Of a DNA stretch of 64,000 nt, positions 30,436 through 42,700 are shown one piece after another. The DNA comes from Globisporangium splendens (lineage: Eukaryota; Oomycota; Peronosporomycetes; Pythiales; Pythiaceae), in the NCBI GenBank assembly GCA_006386115.1, contig VFIW01000026.1, forward strand, positions 310,001 through 374,000. The letters run 5' to 3'. Under the pieces are notes generated by a model. It saw only the letters and a list, made by a program, of their open reading frames with translations, did not search any database and was not told the DNA's origin. Position 1 is the stretch's first letter. Every line of letters begins with the position of its first letter. The translations under genes and the position numbers were made by a program.

Positions 30436-31341
30436 CATATGTGTGCGAAAAGTGGGAATGATCGAGGTGCGCATGAAAGCAACTTTGCGATGCAATGCGT
30501 CATAATTTAAGGAGATGGGACAATTGAGCTTTGTATCGCGTCAGCGCGCAGCAGAGAGGAGGCAAAAGATAGAGTTGGCCAAGTGTCCTGGTCCATGATC
30601 GTGTGATTTCTTGTGCCTGCATCAGAGATCGTCTGATGAGGTGACAATGAAAAGGAACGGTCCATTCCCTTGTAAAGAGGACTTCGACCTGGTCATATAC
30701 AGAAGTCTCCGTGCTTCAAGGTTTGCAAGTTATTTAGCAGCAGTTATATCCAGCTCGGTGCAATGTTGACACAATACTCATTAACACGGGACGAAAACGT
30801 CGGCACCCAAGTCCCCGTCAATCAATATCAGAGGTGGTGTTCCATTGACGCATTCATAACATGGACATTATTCTCACTTAAGTAAGTACAATCAGATATG
30901 ACATCATGGCTCACGTTGGGTTCTTTTTCGCTTCTGGCTTCATTCACCCACTTGACCCTTCCACTTCGCATGTATCCGTACACACAGCACCGTTACTCAC
31001 TATAAAAAGGGTTTTGCTCTAACCTTCCCTACTGCCAGAGGTTACGTTGGGCTCAAAGGGAATTAATCCGTGCTTCACGGTGCTGCTTCACTGTACCGCC
31101 AATGACACCAGCTCCTGCCAATTGCAACAGACAACAACACGCACAAAGGCGAAGAAGAAGAAGGAGACGACCGCACAGTGCGCTCCTTCCCTCCTCCGCT
31201 GTCTGCGCTGTAGGAGCATCTGGTGCCATCGATTCGCGCGCTGAAGAGCGCTCGCTTCCTCCCTCTCCCTCTGCTTCCCCCAGACGTCCATACGCGCGTC
31301 CGACGGCGTCGCAGCGTCGCTTACTCTTCGATTCGCGCGCC
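30436..31341. other. upstream region of the fusion gene, 906 bp
   Basis: Separates the decayed copy from the intact gene and should contain its promoter. No gene recognised. The 5' leader close to the start (31130-31340) is rich in purine/pyrimidine runs. Confidence 0.45.
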
Positions 31342-34300
31342 ATGGAGCAGGTGTACTCCGGCAAGACGCTGCTCATCACGGGCGCCACGGGCTTTCTCGC
31401 CAAAGTGCGTGTTTATATATGTATATGCGCCAAGAGTGTCGTTGGTCGATATCTGTGCGTTGGAAGTAGTTGCTAATTAATGGCGTGTTTGCATATTAGG
31501 CCGTGGTGGAGAAATTGCTGCGCAGTGCGCCGCAGATCGAGAAGATCTATGTGCTCATCCGACCGCGCAAGGGTGTCGAGCCCACTGTACGCCTGAAGAA
31601 AGACATCATCGACAGGTGCGCTCACCATTTTCCGCACCGGATGAAATGCATTTGAAACCACTGATCTTTCTCTCTATATATCTTTGTGTATGTGCGCATG
31701 TGAATGAATGAATTATTGAATTAGTCAAATCTTTGGTCGTCTGCGTGACGAACGTCCGCACGATTTCCTCGAGTTTGTCACGTCCAAGCTGCATGCGATC
31801 ACCGGAGACGTGACGCTCCCGGGACTCGGTCTCAGTCCCGCCGACGCGCAACTGCTGCAGGAGAATGCGCAGATCTTCATCCACTCGGCCGCGACGGTGC
31901 AGTTCAACGAGCCACTAGAGATCGCAGTGGAGATGAACTGCATCGGCGCCATGAACGCGCTGCGCTTCGTGCAGAGCTGCAAGCGCGTGCTCTGCTACGT
32001 GCACGTGTCCACGGCGTACGTCAACAGCAACCAGCGCAACGTGCAGCTCAAGGAGCAGCTGTACCCATTGGATTTCGATGTCGAAGATGCGATCAACGCA
32101 GTCACCAAGGCTTCGCCAAGCGAGCTTGAGCGGCTCACGGTCAACCTCATGGGCACGTACCCGAACACGTACGCGTTGACCAAGTCCATGGCCGAGCACT
32201 TGATCGTGAAGCACGCCGGTCCAAATCTGCCGCTCGTGTTGTATCGCCCAACGATCATCGGCGCGGCGTGGAAGGAGCCCGTTCCAGGATGGGTCGACCA
32301 AGTCGCTGGCGTCGGCGCTATTTTCCTTGCGGCCTCCATGGGCGTGCTCACGATCCTGCCTGGCAACCCGCGTAATATCGCCGACGTCGTGCCGGTCGAC
32401 ATGGCCGTCAACAACCTTCTGATGTCCGCGTGCGCCAAGATCACGATGATGCCAGTCAGCGCGCCGCTGATCGTGCACTGCGGGACATCAGATCCACGAC
32501 AGAATCCGCTGCGATGGCGCGTGCCGTGGGGCGTCGCGCTCGACTATTTCAAAAAGAATCCGCCAGCACGAGGTCTGTTTCCCGTCAAGTTTCAGATGAT
32601 TCCGTCGCACCAGCTCTTCCAGACCCAGTGGTTCCTCCAGTACGCGCTGCCGTCGTCCGTGTACTCGACGTTCGCAAACAAATTCGGCGATCCGAAGCAC
32701 ATGAAGCAAGCCGCAATGCTGTGGACACTCACGTGGCGCGCACGCAGCCTCGTGGAGCTCTTTAAGCCGTTCACGGAGAACGAGTGGATCTTCTTGACCG
32801 ACTCGATGGACATGTTGGAGCAGTTCCAGACATCCGAGTGGTGGATCAATGCCGGTGAGATCGTCTGGGAGCGCTACATTTTCAATTTCTGCGTCGGGCT
32901 CAAGAAGTACGTGCTCAAGGAAGGCGTCATCGGCGTGGACAACCAGGCCGTCGAGCACACGGAGCTCGCATTGAGCACGGGGCGAATTTTGGAGTGGGAC
33001 CCGGATCACCACGCGATCTCGTTCCCGGGACTGCTGTCGGATGTCTCGTGGGCATACACATCGAGTCGCAAGCCTGGGTACACGAAGTCGGGGCTACTCG
33101 GTCGCGTCATGGGGCTCACTGGGTGGAGAGAAGGCATGAACCATGAAGCGAGCCACGTTCCCCGACAGCACGTCGAGTCGGTTGGTGGTGTGCGCAACAG
33201 CGTCCTGGAATCCGAGGCTGTTCGTGCTGCGATCCACGCCAAGGCTGGCGAAAAGGGTGCTGCCATCGACGATATTGAAGAGGAAGCGTTCCAGATTCTG
33301 GAGAAGATGGTCACGCGCATTGACTACCGGTCCGTGCGCAAATTCGGCTGGATCTTGCGCAAGGTGCTGCGCAACATGTACGACAAGATCCACGTCGACG
33401 AAGGCGGCATCACGCAGATCCGCGAGATCCTGAGCCAGAAGAAAGGCAGCGTCGTGCTCGTGCCCACGCATCGCTCGTACATTGACTTTTTGCTGATGAG
33501 CTACTTGTTCTTCGCGTACAATATCCCTGTGCCGTACATCGCGGCTGGTGAAGACTTCCTGAAGATGGGGTTCCTGACCAAGATCCTGCGCGAGTCAGGC
33601 GCGTACTTCATCCGTCGCTCGTTCAACGACGACCCGCTGTACACAGCGATCTTCCGCGAATACACGCAGTACCTGGTGTCCATGGGTCACACGGTCGAGT
33701 TCTTCATCGAGGGCTCGCGCAGCCGAAGCGGCAAGCAGCTGCATCCAAAGTTCGGCATCCTGAACACTGTCACCGAGTGCTTCCTCAGCGGCCGTGTCGA
33801 GAATGTGCGTTGTGCGTGTGTGTTTTCTTTGTTGCTGTGTCTGCTGCGTCATTCATTTGTCGTTTTTGCTTCCGTAGATCCACATTGTCCCTGTGACGAT
33901 CGACTATGAGAAGCCTCTCGAGGTGCTTCTCCACCAAAATGAGGTCCTCGGTGAAGGCAAAATCAAGGAGGTACGAGCTCACTGTTGCACAGCGTTTTGA
34001 GTTATTCAATGATATTTTGCATTAATGCTGTTGCTGTTCATTTGGACTAGTCTGTTGGCGCTTTGCTCAAGTCTGCCAAGGTGGTGCGCAAGAAATTCGG
34101 GTCGATCGCGGTGCAGTTTGGCCAACCGATCGACATGCGCAACTTCGTGGCCACTCGCCTACAGAACGACCAAACCCTCGAGGACTCGATCGTGTCCACA
34201 CCTGCGTTGGTGCAGGACCTCGCATACGAGATCACGGATTCGATGATCTCGTGTGCGACGTGCACGCCATCGAACCTCGTGGCGACGATCCTGCTCATGT

Positions 34301-35555
34301 ACCGGCACGGGATGTCCCGAAAAGACCTCGTTCGTCAAAGTGACTGGCTTCGCGAGGAGATCAGCAAGCGTGGCGGACGCGTCATGGGCACCGAGGGTCG
34401 TCTGCCATCCGATAACGCGAGCCGCGCTTTGGAACTGCTTCAGGAACTCGTGACCACGCGTCGCAAGGACTTTGTCGAGCCTGCCATCTCCAACGTAAGT
34501 GACTTTAGCCTCACTGCTATCCTTTGTTTCGATGATCCTGACGTTGCTCCACTGTGATGTGAATGAAAAAAAAAAAAAAAAAAGCGAGAGCAATACCCCA
34601 ACATGATTGGCCTCGGGTACTACCGCAACAAGATCATGCACTGGTTCAACCGCGAGGGCGTGCTCGCATGTGCGTACCACGCGCTCGATGCGTTCAACGT
34701 CAAGTCGCCGCTTGAAGGCGTGGATCCCGAAGCTCCGCGTGCGACTTCCAGCGGCGTCGAGCTCGGCGAATTGATGGACGGCGCGCTGTTCCTGCACAGC
34801 ATGCTGCGCATGGAGTTCGTGCGCAAAGACGACTCGAAGGACCGCGAGCAGCTCGAGGTCGCGTTCCAGCAGATGCTTGACCGACAGGTGCTGCAGGTGC
34901 GCTCGAGCGCCAAGGTTGCGGTCGCCGGCGGCAGCCAACCGATCTTCTCGCTGCTGTGCAACCTCATCTGGCCGTTCGTCGACAGCTACTGGGTCGCGAT
35001 CACGAGTCTGTTTGCGCTGCGTCCCGGTGTCGCGCTCGCCCCCGAGGACCTGCTCAAGCGCATCCAGTGGCTCGCAGAAACGGTACGTGACCGCGCATGC
35101 GTGTGGTATGACATGCGTTGGTATGCTCACGCTAAGGTTAATGGTTTTGCGTCTTTATCTGCAGATGTACCACGAGAAGCTCATCAGTTTCTACGAGTCG
35201 TGCTCCCTCGAGACGCTGCAGAATGCGATCACAACGCTCGAGAACTGGCGCGTGATCGAGCGCTTCTCCACCACGAACGCACGGGGCAAATCGAGTCCTG
35301 CAAAGGTGCGTAGCTCACACACGTGCTGCCTCATGCGAAGCCACATGCATAACCTGACTGATCTCGTGTGCTTTTTCTTTCTTCCAGGTGCGCTTGCTGC
35401 CGCAGTTCGAGCAGGAAAACGAACTGGAGTTGCTCGCATTGCGTGTCGCCAAGTTCCGCAAGCTGCCGCACGGCACAGCGAACGCCGACAGCGTCCACAG
35501 CTTCAGTCGCGAGAACCAACTGATTGCGAGCTTACCGACGCTCTCCAAGATCTAA
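31342..35555 (+). CDS. bifunctional fatty acyl-CoA reductase / glycerone-phosphate acyltransferase (FARAT-type)
   Basis: Eight exons join in phase: 31342-31404, 31500-31615, 31725-33804, 33878-33970, 34051-34494, 34585-35082, 35165-35305 and 35388-35555, giving 1,200 aa. The N-terminal part is a fatty acyl-CoA reductase: Rossmann loop ITGATGFLAK, HSAATVQFNE, HVSTAYVNS and the catalytic YALTK. From about residue 600 an acyltransferase follows: HRSYID (motif I, about 642), GAYFIRRSF (II), FFIEGSRSRSGK (III) and IVPVTIDYEK (IV), as in DHAP/glycerol-3-phosphate acyltransferases. A fusion of these two activities is known from Tetrahymena, where it supplies fatty alcohol and acyl-DHAP for ether lipids. 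The protein ends in Ser-Lys-Ile, a peroxisomal targeting (PTS1-like) tripeptide, which fits that pathway. The acceptor before exon 6 is preceded by 18 A's. Role here is inferred. Confidence 0.9.
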
Positions 35556-35800
35556 ACACACAACCTACCAGTCCACCATTATGGCCAGAAAGGTCTAGTC
35601 GCCATGCACACAGCACATATGTGCATGCACCTTGCGCAAAAGTTAATGCAGAGAGAATGTGCTCACCAACTCCATTCCATCAGGCAGATGCACAGGCAGA
35701 ATGATAAAACAGGAATGCATTCCCCATCAATAAGACGAAAAGCAGAGAGAGCAACACAAAGAATCCATTCTCAACTTCAATAAACCGATGCAAAAGTCAA

Positions 35801-37270
35801 TTACAAGTTGCCGAGGATGCGCTCCGCGACGTTGCCGATGTTGTGGTGGGCGTCGGTCCATTCGCAGTGGAAGCGGCCCTCGCGGTCGGTGCGCTCGTAG
35901 GTGTGGCCACCGAAGAAGTCACGCTGCGCCTGGGTCAAGTTGGCTGGGAGCTTCTCACGGCGGAACGTGTCGAAGTAGTTCAACGACGCCGAGAACGATG
36001 GCGTTGGGATGCCGCTGGCCACTGCCAACGAGATCACGCGGCGCCACGAGTACTGGCGCGCGTTCAACTCCTGGGCGAAGTCAGGGTCCACCAACAGACT
36101 GATGAGCTCCGAGTCCTTGTCGTACGCAGCCTTGATGCGGTCCAAGAACGCCGCACGGATGATGCAACCGCCCTTCCAGATGCGCGCGCACTCGCCCAAG
36201 TTCACGTTCCAGCCCATCTGCACACCGGCTTCACGGATCAAATTCAAGCCCTGCGCGTACGAGCAAATCTTGGACGCGTACAACGCCTGGCGCACATCGT
36301 CGATCAATTGCTGCTTGTCCACGGCTGGGATCTCCGAAGGACCGCTCAGGATCTTGGAAGCGTACACACGCTCCTCCTTGCGGGCGCTCAAGTAGCGCGA
36401 GTCCAACGACGCCGTGATGGTTGGCGCGGCGATCGAGCGCTCAGCGGCTTCCTGCACGGTCCAACGACCAGTGCCCTTCATGCCAGTCTGGTCCAAGATC
36501 TTGTCGACCAAGTAGCCGTCGGCTTCCAAGTCGTCCTTCTTGGCAAAGATGGCGGCCGTGATCTCAATGAGGAACGACTCCAAGTCACCTTTGTTCCAGT
36601 CGGCGAACACTTGCGCGAGCTCAGCGTTGGTCAAGCCACCGGCGATCTTCAAAATATCGTAGGCTTCGGCGATCAACTGCATGTCACCGTACTCGATACC
36701 GTTGTGCACCATCTTGACGTAGTTACCCGAGCCGATTGGGCCCAAGTAGGTCGTGCACGCACCCGTGTCAACTTGGGCCGCGCACTTGACGAGGATTGGC
36801 TCAAGCGCATCGAACGCTTCACGTGGACCACCAGGCATGAGCGAAGGACCCGTGCGAGCACCTTCTTCACCGCCCGAGATACCCATACCGACAAAGAGGA
36901 TACCCTTTGGCTTCAACTCCTCAGCACGACGCACCGAGTTAGGGAACCATTCGTTACCGCCATCGGCGATGATGTCACCCGGTTCCATGTGTTCCGCGAG
37001 CGCCGCGATGGTAGCGTCGACTGGCTTGCCAGCCACGACAAGGATGACCACCTTGCGCGGCGTCGAGAGCGAGCGCACGAACTCGCCGATGTCCTTGTAG
37101 CCCACGAGTGGCAAGTCGCCTTCGTTCTTGGCGCGCTCGACGGTGGCGTCCACCTTGTCGGGCGAGCGATTGCACACCGAGACGCGGAAGCCGTGCGAGG
37201 CCATGTTCAGAGCGAAGTTCTGGCCCATAACGGCGAGACCGTACAGACCGACATCAGACAGTTGCGCCAT
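35801..37270 (-). CDS. PGD: 6-phosphogluconate dehydrogenase, decarboxylating
   Basis: 489 aa from the Met at 37270, intronless. It oxidises 6-phosphogluconate to ribulose-5-phosphate with NADPH formation in the pentose phosphate pathway. Visible: the NADP fold YGLAVMGQNFALNMASHGF, VAGKPVDATIAAL, DGGNEWFPN, GMGISGGEEGARTGPSLMPGG, NYVKMVHNGIEYGDMQLIAEAY (catalytic Lys) and DQTGMKGTGRWT. The sequence is of the plant/cyanobacterial kind, as reported for other oomycetes. The frame stays open upstream, and an ATG at 37381 would add 37 residues rich in Arg and Ser (LLARRSFRNLSSSPRFAR), which look like a mitochondrial presequence. I chose the downstream Met because it begins the conserved domain. 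The longer form may be an alternative product. Confidence 0.95.
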   Translation of the reverse strand: MAQLSDVGLYGLAVMGQNFALNMASHGFRVSVCNRSPDKVDATVERAKNEGDLPLVGYKDIGEFVRSLSTPRKVVILVVAGKPVDATIAALAEHMEPGDIIADGGNEWFPNSVRRAEELKPKGILFVGMGISGGEEGARTGPSLMPGGPREAFDALEPILVKCAAQVDTGACTTYLGPIGSGNYVKMVHNGIEYGDMQLIAEAYDILKIAGGLTNAELAQVFADWNKGDLESFLIEITAAIFAKKDDLEADGYLVDKILDQTGMKGTGRWTVQEAAERSIAAPTITASLDSRYLSARKEERVYASKILSGPSEIPAVDKQQLIDDVRQALYASKICSYAQGLNLIREAGVQMGWNVNLGECARIWKGGCIIRAAFLDRIKAAYDKDSELISLLVDPDFAQELNARQYSWRRVISLAVASGIPTPSFSASLNYFDTFRREKLPANLTQAQRDFFGGHTYERTDREGRFHCEWTDAHHNIGNVAERILGNL

Positions 37271-38343
37271 CTTTGAAAACTTGAGGGGCGAGAGCGGGGA
37301 GGAGGTTGAGGGTCTTGCGAAGCGCGGGCTGGAGCTCAAATTCCGAAATGAGCGTCTTGCGAGCAGCACCCCCAACGTCATCGCAAACACAAAAAGTCGA
37401 AAGCAAAGAGAGCCCTCTCGAATGTGTTGAACGAATCTGAAAGGGTTTGCGATGACGAGAACAGCCACGAGTGACTAAACCGGGGGAGAGCGTGGGGAGA
37501 CATGAACAAGGGGGAAAAGATCGCGTGAGGGGAGACCGCGACTGACAGCGCGCGCCAAAATAGAGAAGCGCTACTGCATGCACGTACGGTTAGTTAATAA
37601 GCGCCTGTGGGTGGCAGCACCGCGGGGAAGCAGGCGCAGAGCGTATACACTTGGGGCAACGGCGCTGCGCTGCTGTGCGAAGGCTCCAATCGCGAGGGTT
37701 GCGACCTGTGTGTGTGTGTGTGTGTGTGTGGTGTGCTTGGGAGGGGTTTGGCTCGCTGTTTACGTCATTGTGCAGCCCATTCAGCCAACGGGAGACGCTG
37801 ATTTGCGCGTAACCCTGGTCGCTGAGCCATCATAATACACTTGGAGATTGTATACTCGCGCGTGCCTCCAAGCACCAGCGTGCACAGTTTATGCGCGCTT
37901 TCTGCCAATAGGAGGTGGGACACATGGGTTCGATTTGAAAACACGGTGGAGTGTGGAATCATCATGCGCGCCGTCCCCTAGTGACGATGATGGTTTGGAA
38001 CCCAGATGCTGGGGTATCCGCACGCAATCAGCGCCGTTGGAGGGGAGCAGTGTAAGCTGTTCTCGTGCAGTAAGCAACTACGACAGTTGCAGCCTTTCCG
38101 CTCCAGCGGCAACATTCGGATACTGGATAACGATTGTTTCGCGCATTTGCAAACAAACTCAATTGCAGGCTTCAAGGTGCAGGTGTGCAGCATGGCTTGA
38201 AGGATACGACAGCGTTCAGTGCTTTTAATGGTCTCATTTACTTCTCGCACACAGATGTGGTCAGACATCCCATAACGCTAAGGTTGGTGAAGGTTCTACG
38301 TCTGTGGTATGCAAACTAATGACGAACATGCAGATGATCGTTC
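37271..38343. other. upstream region of 6PGDH and gene-poor spacer, 1.07 kb
   Basis: Holds the 6PGDH promoter, a (TG)12 run at 37707-37730 and no recognisable gene. Confidence 0.5.
37707..37730. repeat. (TG)12 microsatellite
   Basis: Uninterrupted TG dinucleotides about 330-440 bp upstream of the 6PGDH start codons. Confidence 0.9.
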
Positions 38344-38461
38344 GAGCGCTCAGACATCCAAGGAAATATTGGCCTCAAGCAGCTTAGTCGGGCGGCGACC
38401 CGATAGCTATCGGCAAAACACTGCGAATGTTTAAGGGAAAAGATCATCATCAACGCGCTCC
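38344..38461 (+). repeat. left arm of a perfect 118-bp inverted repeat
   Basis: Every base matches the reverse complement of 39352-39469. The arm carries an internal 14-nt palindrome, CCGATAGCTATCGG (38400-38413). Just outside the arms the similarity falls to a partial match (GATGATC against GATGATG). I found no target-site duplication. Confidence 0.92.
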
Positions 38462-39351
38462 TCTCTCGAACAACACATGCAGCACAAGCGAAATGTAAAT
38501 GTACAATTTGCATTTGCAAGCAGCGTTGAAAAACACTGCAAACAAGAAGACGAAATGACAACACAATCCATGTCGCCTTCCTGTGCGTGATACCATTTCC
38601 TTTCGCGTTGGGTGTCGTGGAGAACACAACATGAGTAATCCCCGTCGGGTTAGCTCTAAACGACTACAGCACGACGTCCTGTAATAGTGCCGCTGAGCCA
38701 ATTGCATAACTTTTAGTATGACGATCAGTCCTCGCAACTCCGCTAAATCGCTCCGACCACACACGCTTGCGCGTCCGCGGCCCTCTTCGCAGCTTCGTCG
38801 CAAGGGGATCTACGCTTCGACGTTGGCACTTTCTGCCCTGGTGTCCGGGGAATTTCCCCAAGCCATCACCCGCCCATTACAGGCAAGAAGATCCGCTTGA
38901 CTCTGCAATTCTAAATCGTGTTCTGAGACTCGGCGGCGTCGTCCAAGCGCGCATCCATTTGCGTCCGTTTCCTCCGCGCAGCCAGTCGTTTGCCTCAGCT
39001 CTCCCCCTTCCAACGCAAACCCGACCCGCCGGAACCGTCACATCGGTTTTGACCCGTTTCTAGAACATTCAGAACCCACGGGTCTTCATTGCATCACACG
39101 ACCCGACCTGAAATTGCCCATCGACAGCGGTTTCATTATGGTTGGAGGAGACGCGCAGCAGTTGCATTTCGAACCGAGCTGCTCGTTGGAAGATGTTCGT
39201 GCAGCGAGGAGCTCATTCCGATTTCGCCCTCGACTCGCAGCGCGCCACATTTCCCCATTGCAGCATCCGTTCGCTTATGCACAGCAGATTTTCGCCAGCG
39301 TCGTCGTCGTTCAAATCGTGAATAGCATGTGTGTTTGTTGTCGTCGTAAAT
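38462..39351. other. 890-bp spacer between the inverted arms
   Basis: No transposase or other recognisable gene. A plus-strand frame at 38767-39063 is about 100 codons without known motifs. If the arms are terminal repeats, this would be the interior of a non-autonomous element. Confidence 0.5.
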
Positions 39352-39469
39352 GGAGCGCGTTGATGATGATCTTTTCCCTTAAACATTCGCAGTGTTTTGC
39401 CGATAGCTATCGGGTCGCCGCCCGACTAAGCTGCTTGAGGCCAATATTTCCTTGGATGTCTGAGCGCTC
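39352..39469 (-). repeat. right arm of a perfect 118-bp inverted repeat
   Basis: Reverse complement of 38344-38461 with no mismatch. Begins at the GGAGCGCGTTG word and ends at the GAGCGCTC word. Confidence 0.92.
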
Positions 39470-39746
39470 CCATCATCGCTAGTGTATATGTATTATTTAT
39501 ATCGCGATGTACTATGATTATAATCTGACATGCGCGTCGTTTGAAAGCCTCGGCTTTATGATACGACAACCTAGTTAATCCATTTTTTGTATGAGTACTC
39601 GCGCCAAGTCTGTTCCTTCGTTGCAAACGATAACGCGTCAAAATACATCGAAAAGTTTACTTCACGAAACCATGTTCCCTTTTTCTCTTGACAAAATGGA
39701 GCGCAATTGTGCGTCTTGACAGCGTTATCTTCACAGTGGTGCAAGC

Positions 39747-42700
39747 ATGAACCTGAGCGCAAAGATCGCGCCGAGCTGCTCGCTGCAAACAGCATCCTCG
39801 ATCCAAGACGACCTGCGCCTGCCGCTGGCATGGAGACGCGATTCGCGAGATTTGAGCTCTTCAGGTGGTGGCGGCAACAAGAAAGCGGCGCCGTACGTCG
39901 GCCTTCCGCTGTCTCCAGATGAAAAAGGCGTCAGCTCATTGCCCACAAGGATCCCGTCGGCATCGACTGCATCCAGACGAAGAGTATGGTGGGTGTTCTG
40001 GCCACTCTCGCTGGTGAAGATGCTGTTCAACTACCCGCGTGCGAGTTTCTTCTTGCTGCATGTGGGCTGCACGTTCGCCAGCGGATTCCTCGCGTCGTAC
40101 ACGCTGACCGACTGGGTCTTGAACCGAGTGTGCGTGCCAGATGCAGTGCACAATGTGCAGCAAGACCTTGAAAGTGCGCGTTTACAGCTCCAGAATCGAT
40201 CAACTTGCGTCGTTGAAGCGTCGCTGCGCAATCTCATGACCATGAAGTCAGCTGTCCAAGCCCACCAGAGCGAGGTCCAAGACCTCGTGCACCTCAATGC
40301 CAAGACTCTTGACGCGTTCGAGGACGATAGAGCTTCATGTAAGTTCTTTCGAGCATGTTCGACTCCATTATCTTCCTCATTCTAATGCACATCACCAATT
40401 GTTGACTTTGCATGCACGAATTCCAGGCTTGGCAGCACTTTTCGATGCGATAGCACCCAAGTCACATATTTCCAATACGACGGAGACCGAGCCACAAGCA
40501 AGTGAAAACGCCATCCAGTGCTTCTCAAGCGCTCTCCACGATCAGCTTTACGCCACGACTCTGAACAGCCACTCGCGCGAGATTCTGGATCATACTCGAT
40601 TGATATTGCTATCGCGAACTGCTGTAGAGACCGACCGCGAGATCAGCCAGCGGCTTCAGAACCACCCAAGCGACGTGATTGTAACTTCACTGAAAAGCCT
40701 CTTCGCTTCGTTTCGACAACAGTTGAATGCCGCCACGCTTTCAGGATTTCATGAGCTTTTCCAGAACTCATCGGCTGCTGCGGGTGAAGGCAGCCAAAAT
40801 GGTGCATTGTCAAGTTTGTCGTCTGTTGACATTGAGAACTCAGCATTTCCATGGCTGCGGATGCCAGACCAAACTGCGTTCGAGGCTCTCAATATCGTGA
40901 TCACGAAATTGCGGAAAGTCCTGCGATCCGTAGCCGCCAAAGATGAGCTTGTGCAAAAACTGCTACATGATGTGACGGAGCAAGGATGGCAGGATCTGAC
41001 CACTCAAGTCAGGAGTCTGCAAAACCAATCGATGGCGCTGCAATTGGAGCTCCAGCATTTCGTGGATACAACGTGGAGTCATCTCAACCACTCGACTGAG
41101 ACCTTGCGGAACTCGCTCCAGCTCATCGAATTGGAGACTATGACCAGTATCAGCGATCTGAACCACCAGTGGGTGCGGCGCACCAAGATCATGGTGTCTT
41201 CAACTCTCAAATTATTGCAAAGCGTCTACAACCAACTTCAGTCATTTACGGCTGTGAGCGGGTTGCAACTCGAACGGTCACGGCGAAATCACTATCGCGA
41301 AGTTCCGTTGGAAACTTTGACTGACAGCGAAGAGCGCGCAGGAAAGCAGCAGGCATATTTGTTGCATCAGCGCGATCGCCTTCAGCTGGGAAACGAGAGC
41401 AACAGCAGCAACGCGCCATCCAATGTTTTAGCAGTTGGCACCACGAAAATCGATTTAAATGCGCTGCGCGACAGATTTGTGGTCGTTGGAGCAACAATTG
41501 AGTATCTTGTAGCGTGGGCTGACGTGAGCTGGGGAGTGCTGAAGGTGCTGAAACTCGTGGTTACGCTCTGGACAAATTCGTATTCGGATCTCCCAGTTGT
41601 CGACGCACGCGGTATTTCGACCATTCAAACACTGGTAAGCTGCTGAATCGGCTGACAAATGCTGTGCCGAGTCTTTTAAATTGACCTGGCGCTCTTTTCT
41701 CGGCGTATGTTAGCATGACGCGTGGGCGATGTTCAGATGCCAGCACGACTTGACCAGCGTGTGCTACTTTCTGGTGATGCAAGCAGACGCGCTTGTCCAG
41801 CTTGGCGTTGAGTATCTACTGTGGATTGTGCTCGGAGTCGTTGGCACCAGTGTCCTGGTTCTATGGAAACAGGATTACTTGCGAGTCTGCAGTGCTGAAA
41901 ACAGTATCAGCTACTTGACGCAGGCGCCATCAAATGACTCGGTTTCTTCACGGACGACAGCGTTTCAGTCATTGGTGTCTTCACTGTTTCCAAGTGACGT
42001 TGTTGTGTCGAATCCAGTGGATGTCATCCAGAACCATCGAGCATTCGTGGACGAATACATGCGCACCGAGTCAACCAGAATGAGTAATGAAGTTGCACGG
42101 GCTTGGCGCAACCAGACAAGTACACTTTGTGCTGCACTCATTTTTCACCTTCTTTAAACACGGTTCTGATACTAAATTCTTGTCTTTTGTTTCTCTTTCT
42201 ACAGCGACTTGGCAGAAATTGCAGGATCAGCAAGACATGCTTGGGGTGTTGACGCGCACGTTCGCCAACTGCTCAGCTCCAGGAGAAGAGAACTTGACCG
42301 CTGGAAACGCGCTTTTTGGTTCGTGCCCCTCCGGCAGTCAATTTCAGGGAAATTCTTCCAGTTTGCATCCATTTCGAGCGATGACGCTGAACGCCACGGC
42401 ATCCTTTCCCGACAAGTCCTTTGCGCATTGCTTTCCTGAGCAGTCATTCCTTCCCCAAGTGCAGCTTCTTTCGCGAAACCACGCGTGCGCAGCTGAAAAG
42501 TCGGTGTACTTGACGATGGCTTCGTGGTGGCTCTTTTGTGTTGTCTGGTCGGGGAATCGATTCCTTGCGCAGATGCTCGTGAAAGCCTGCGGGATGCATT
42601 GGTGGCGCTACCTAAGTGCGAATCGGCTGGAGTTGATTGGCTTCTGCTGCGAGCGTGGTTCGATCGAGTCGCCCGAGACAGTACCAAAGGCTGTGAACAA

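Noticed and set aside
35843..37276. 477-codon plus-strand frame over 6PGDH
   Set aside because: Exactly antisense to a highly conserved enzyme gene; a by-product of its codon bias with no domain of its own.
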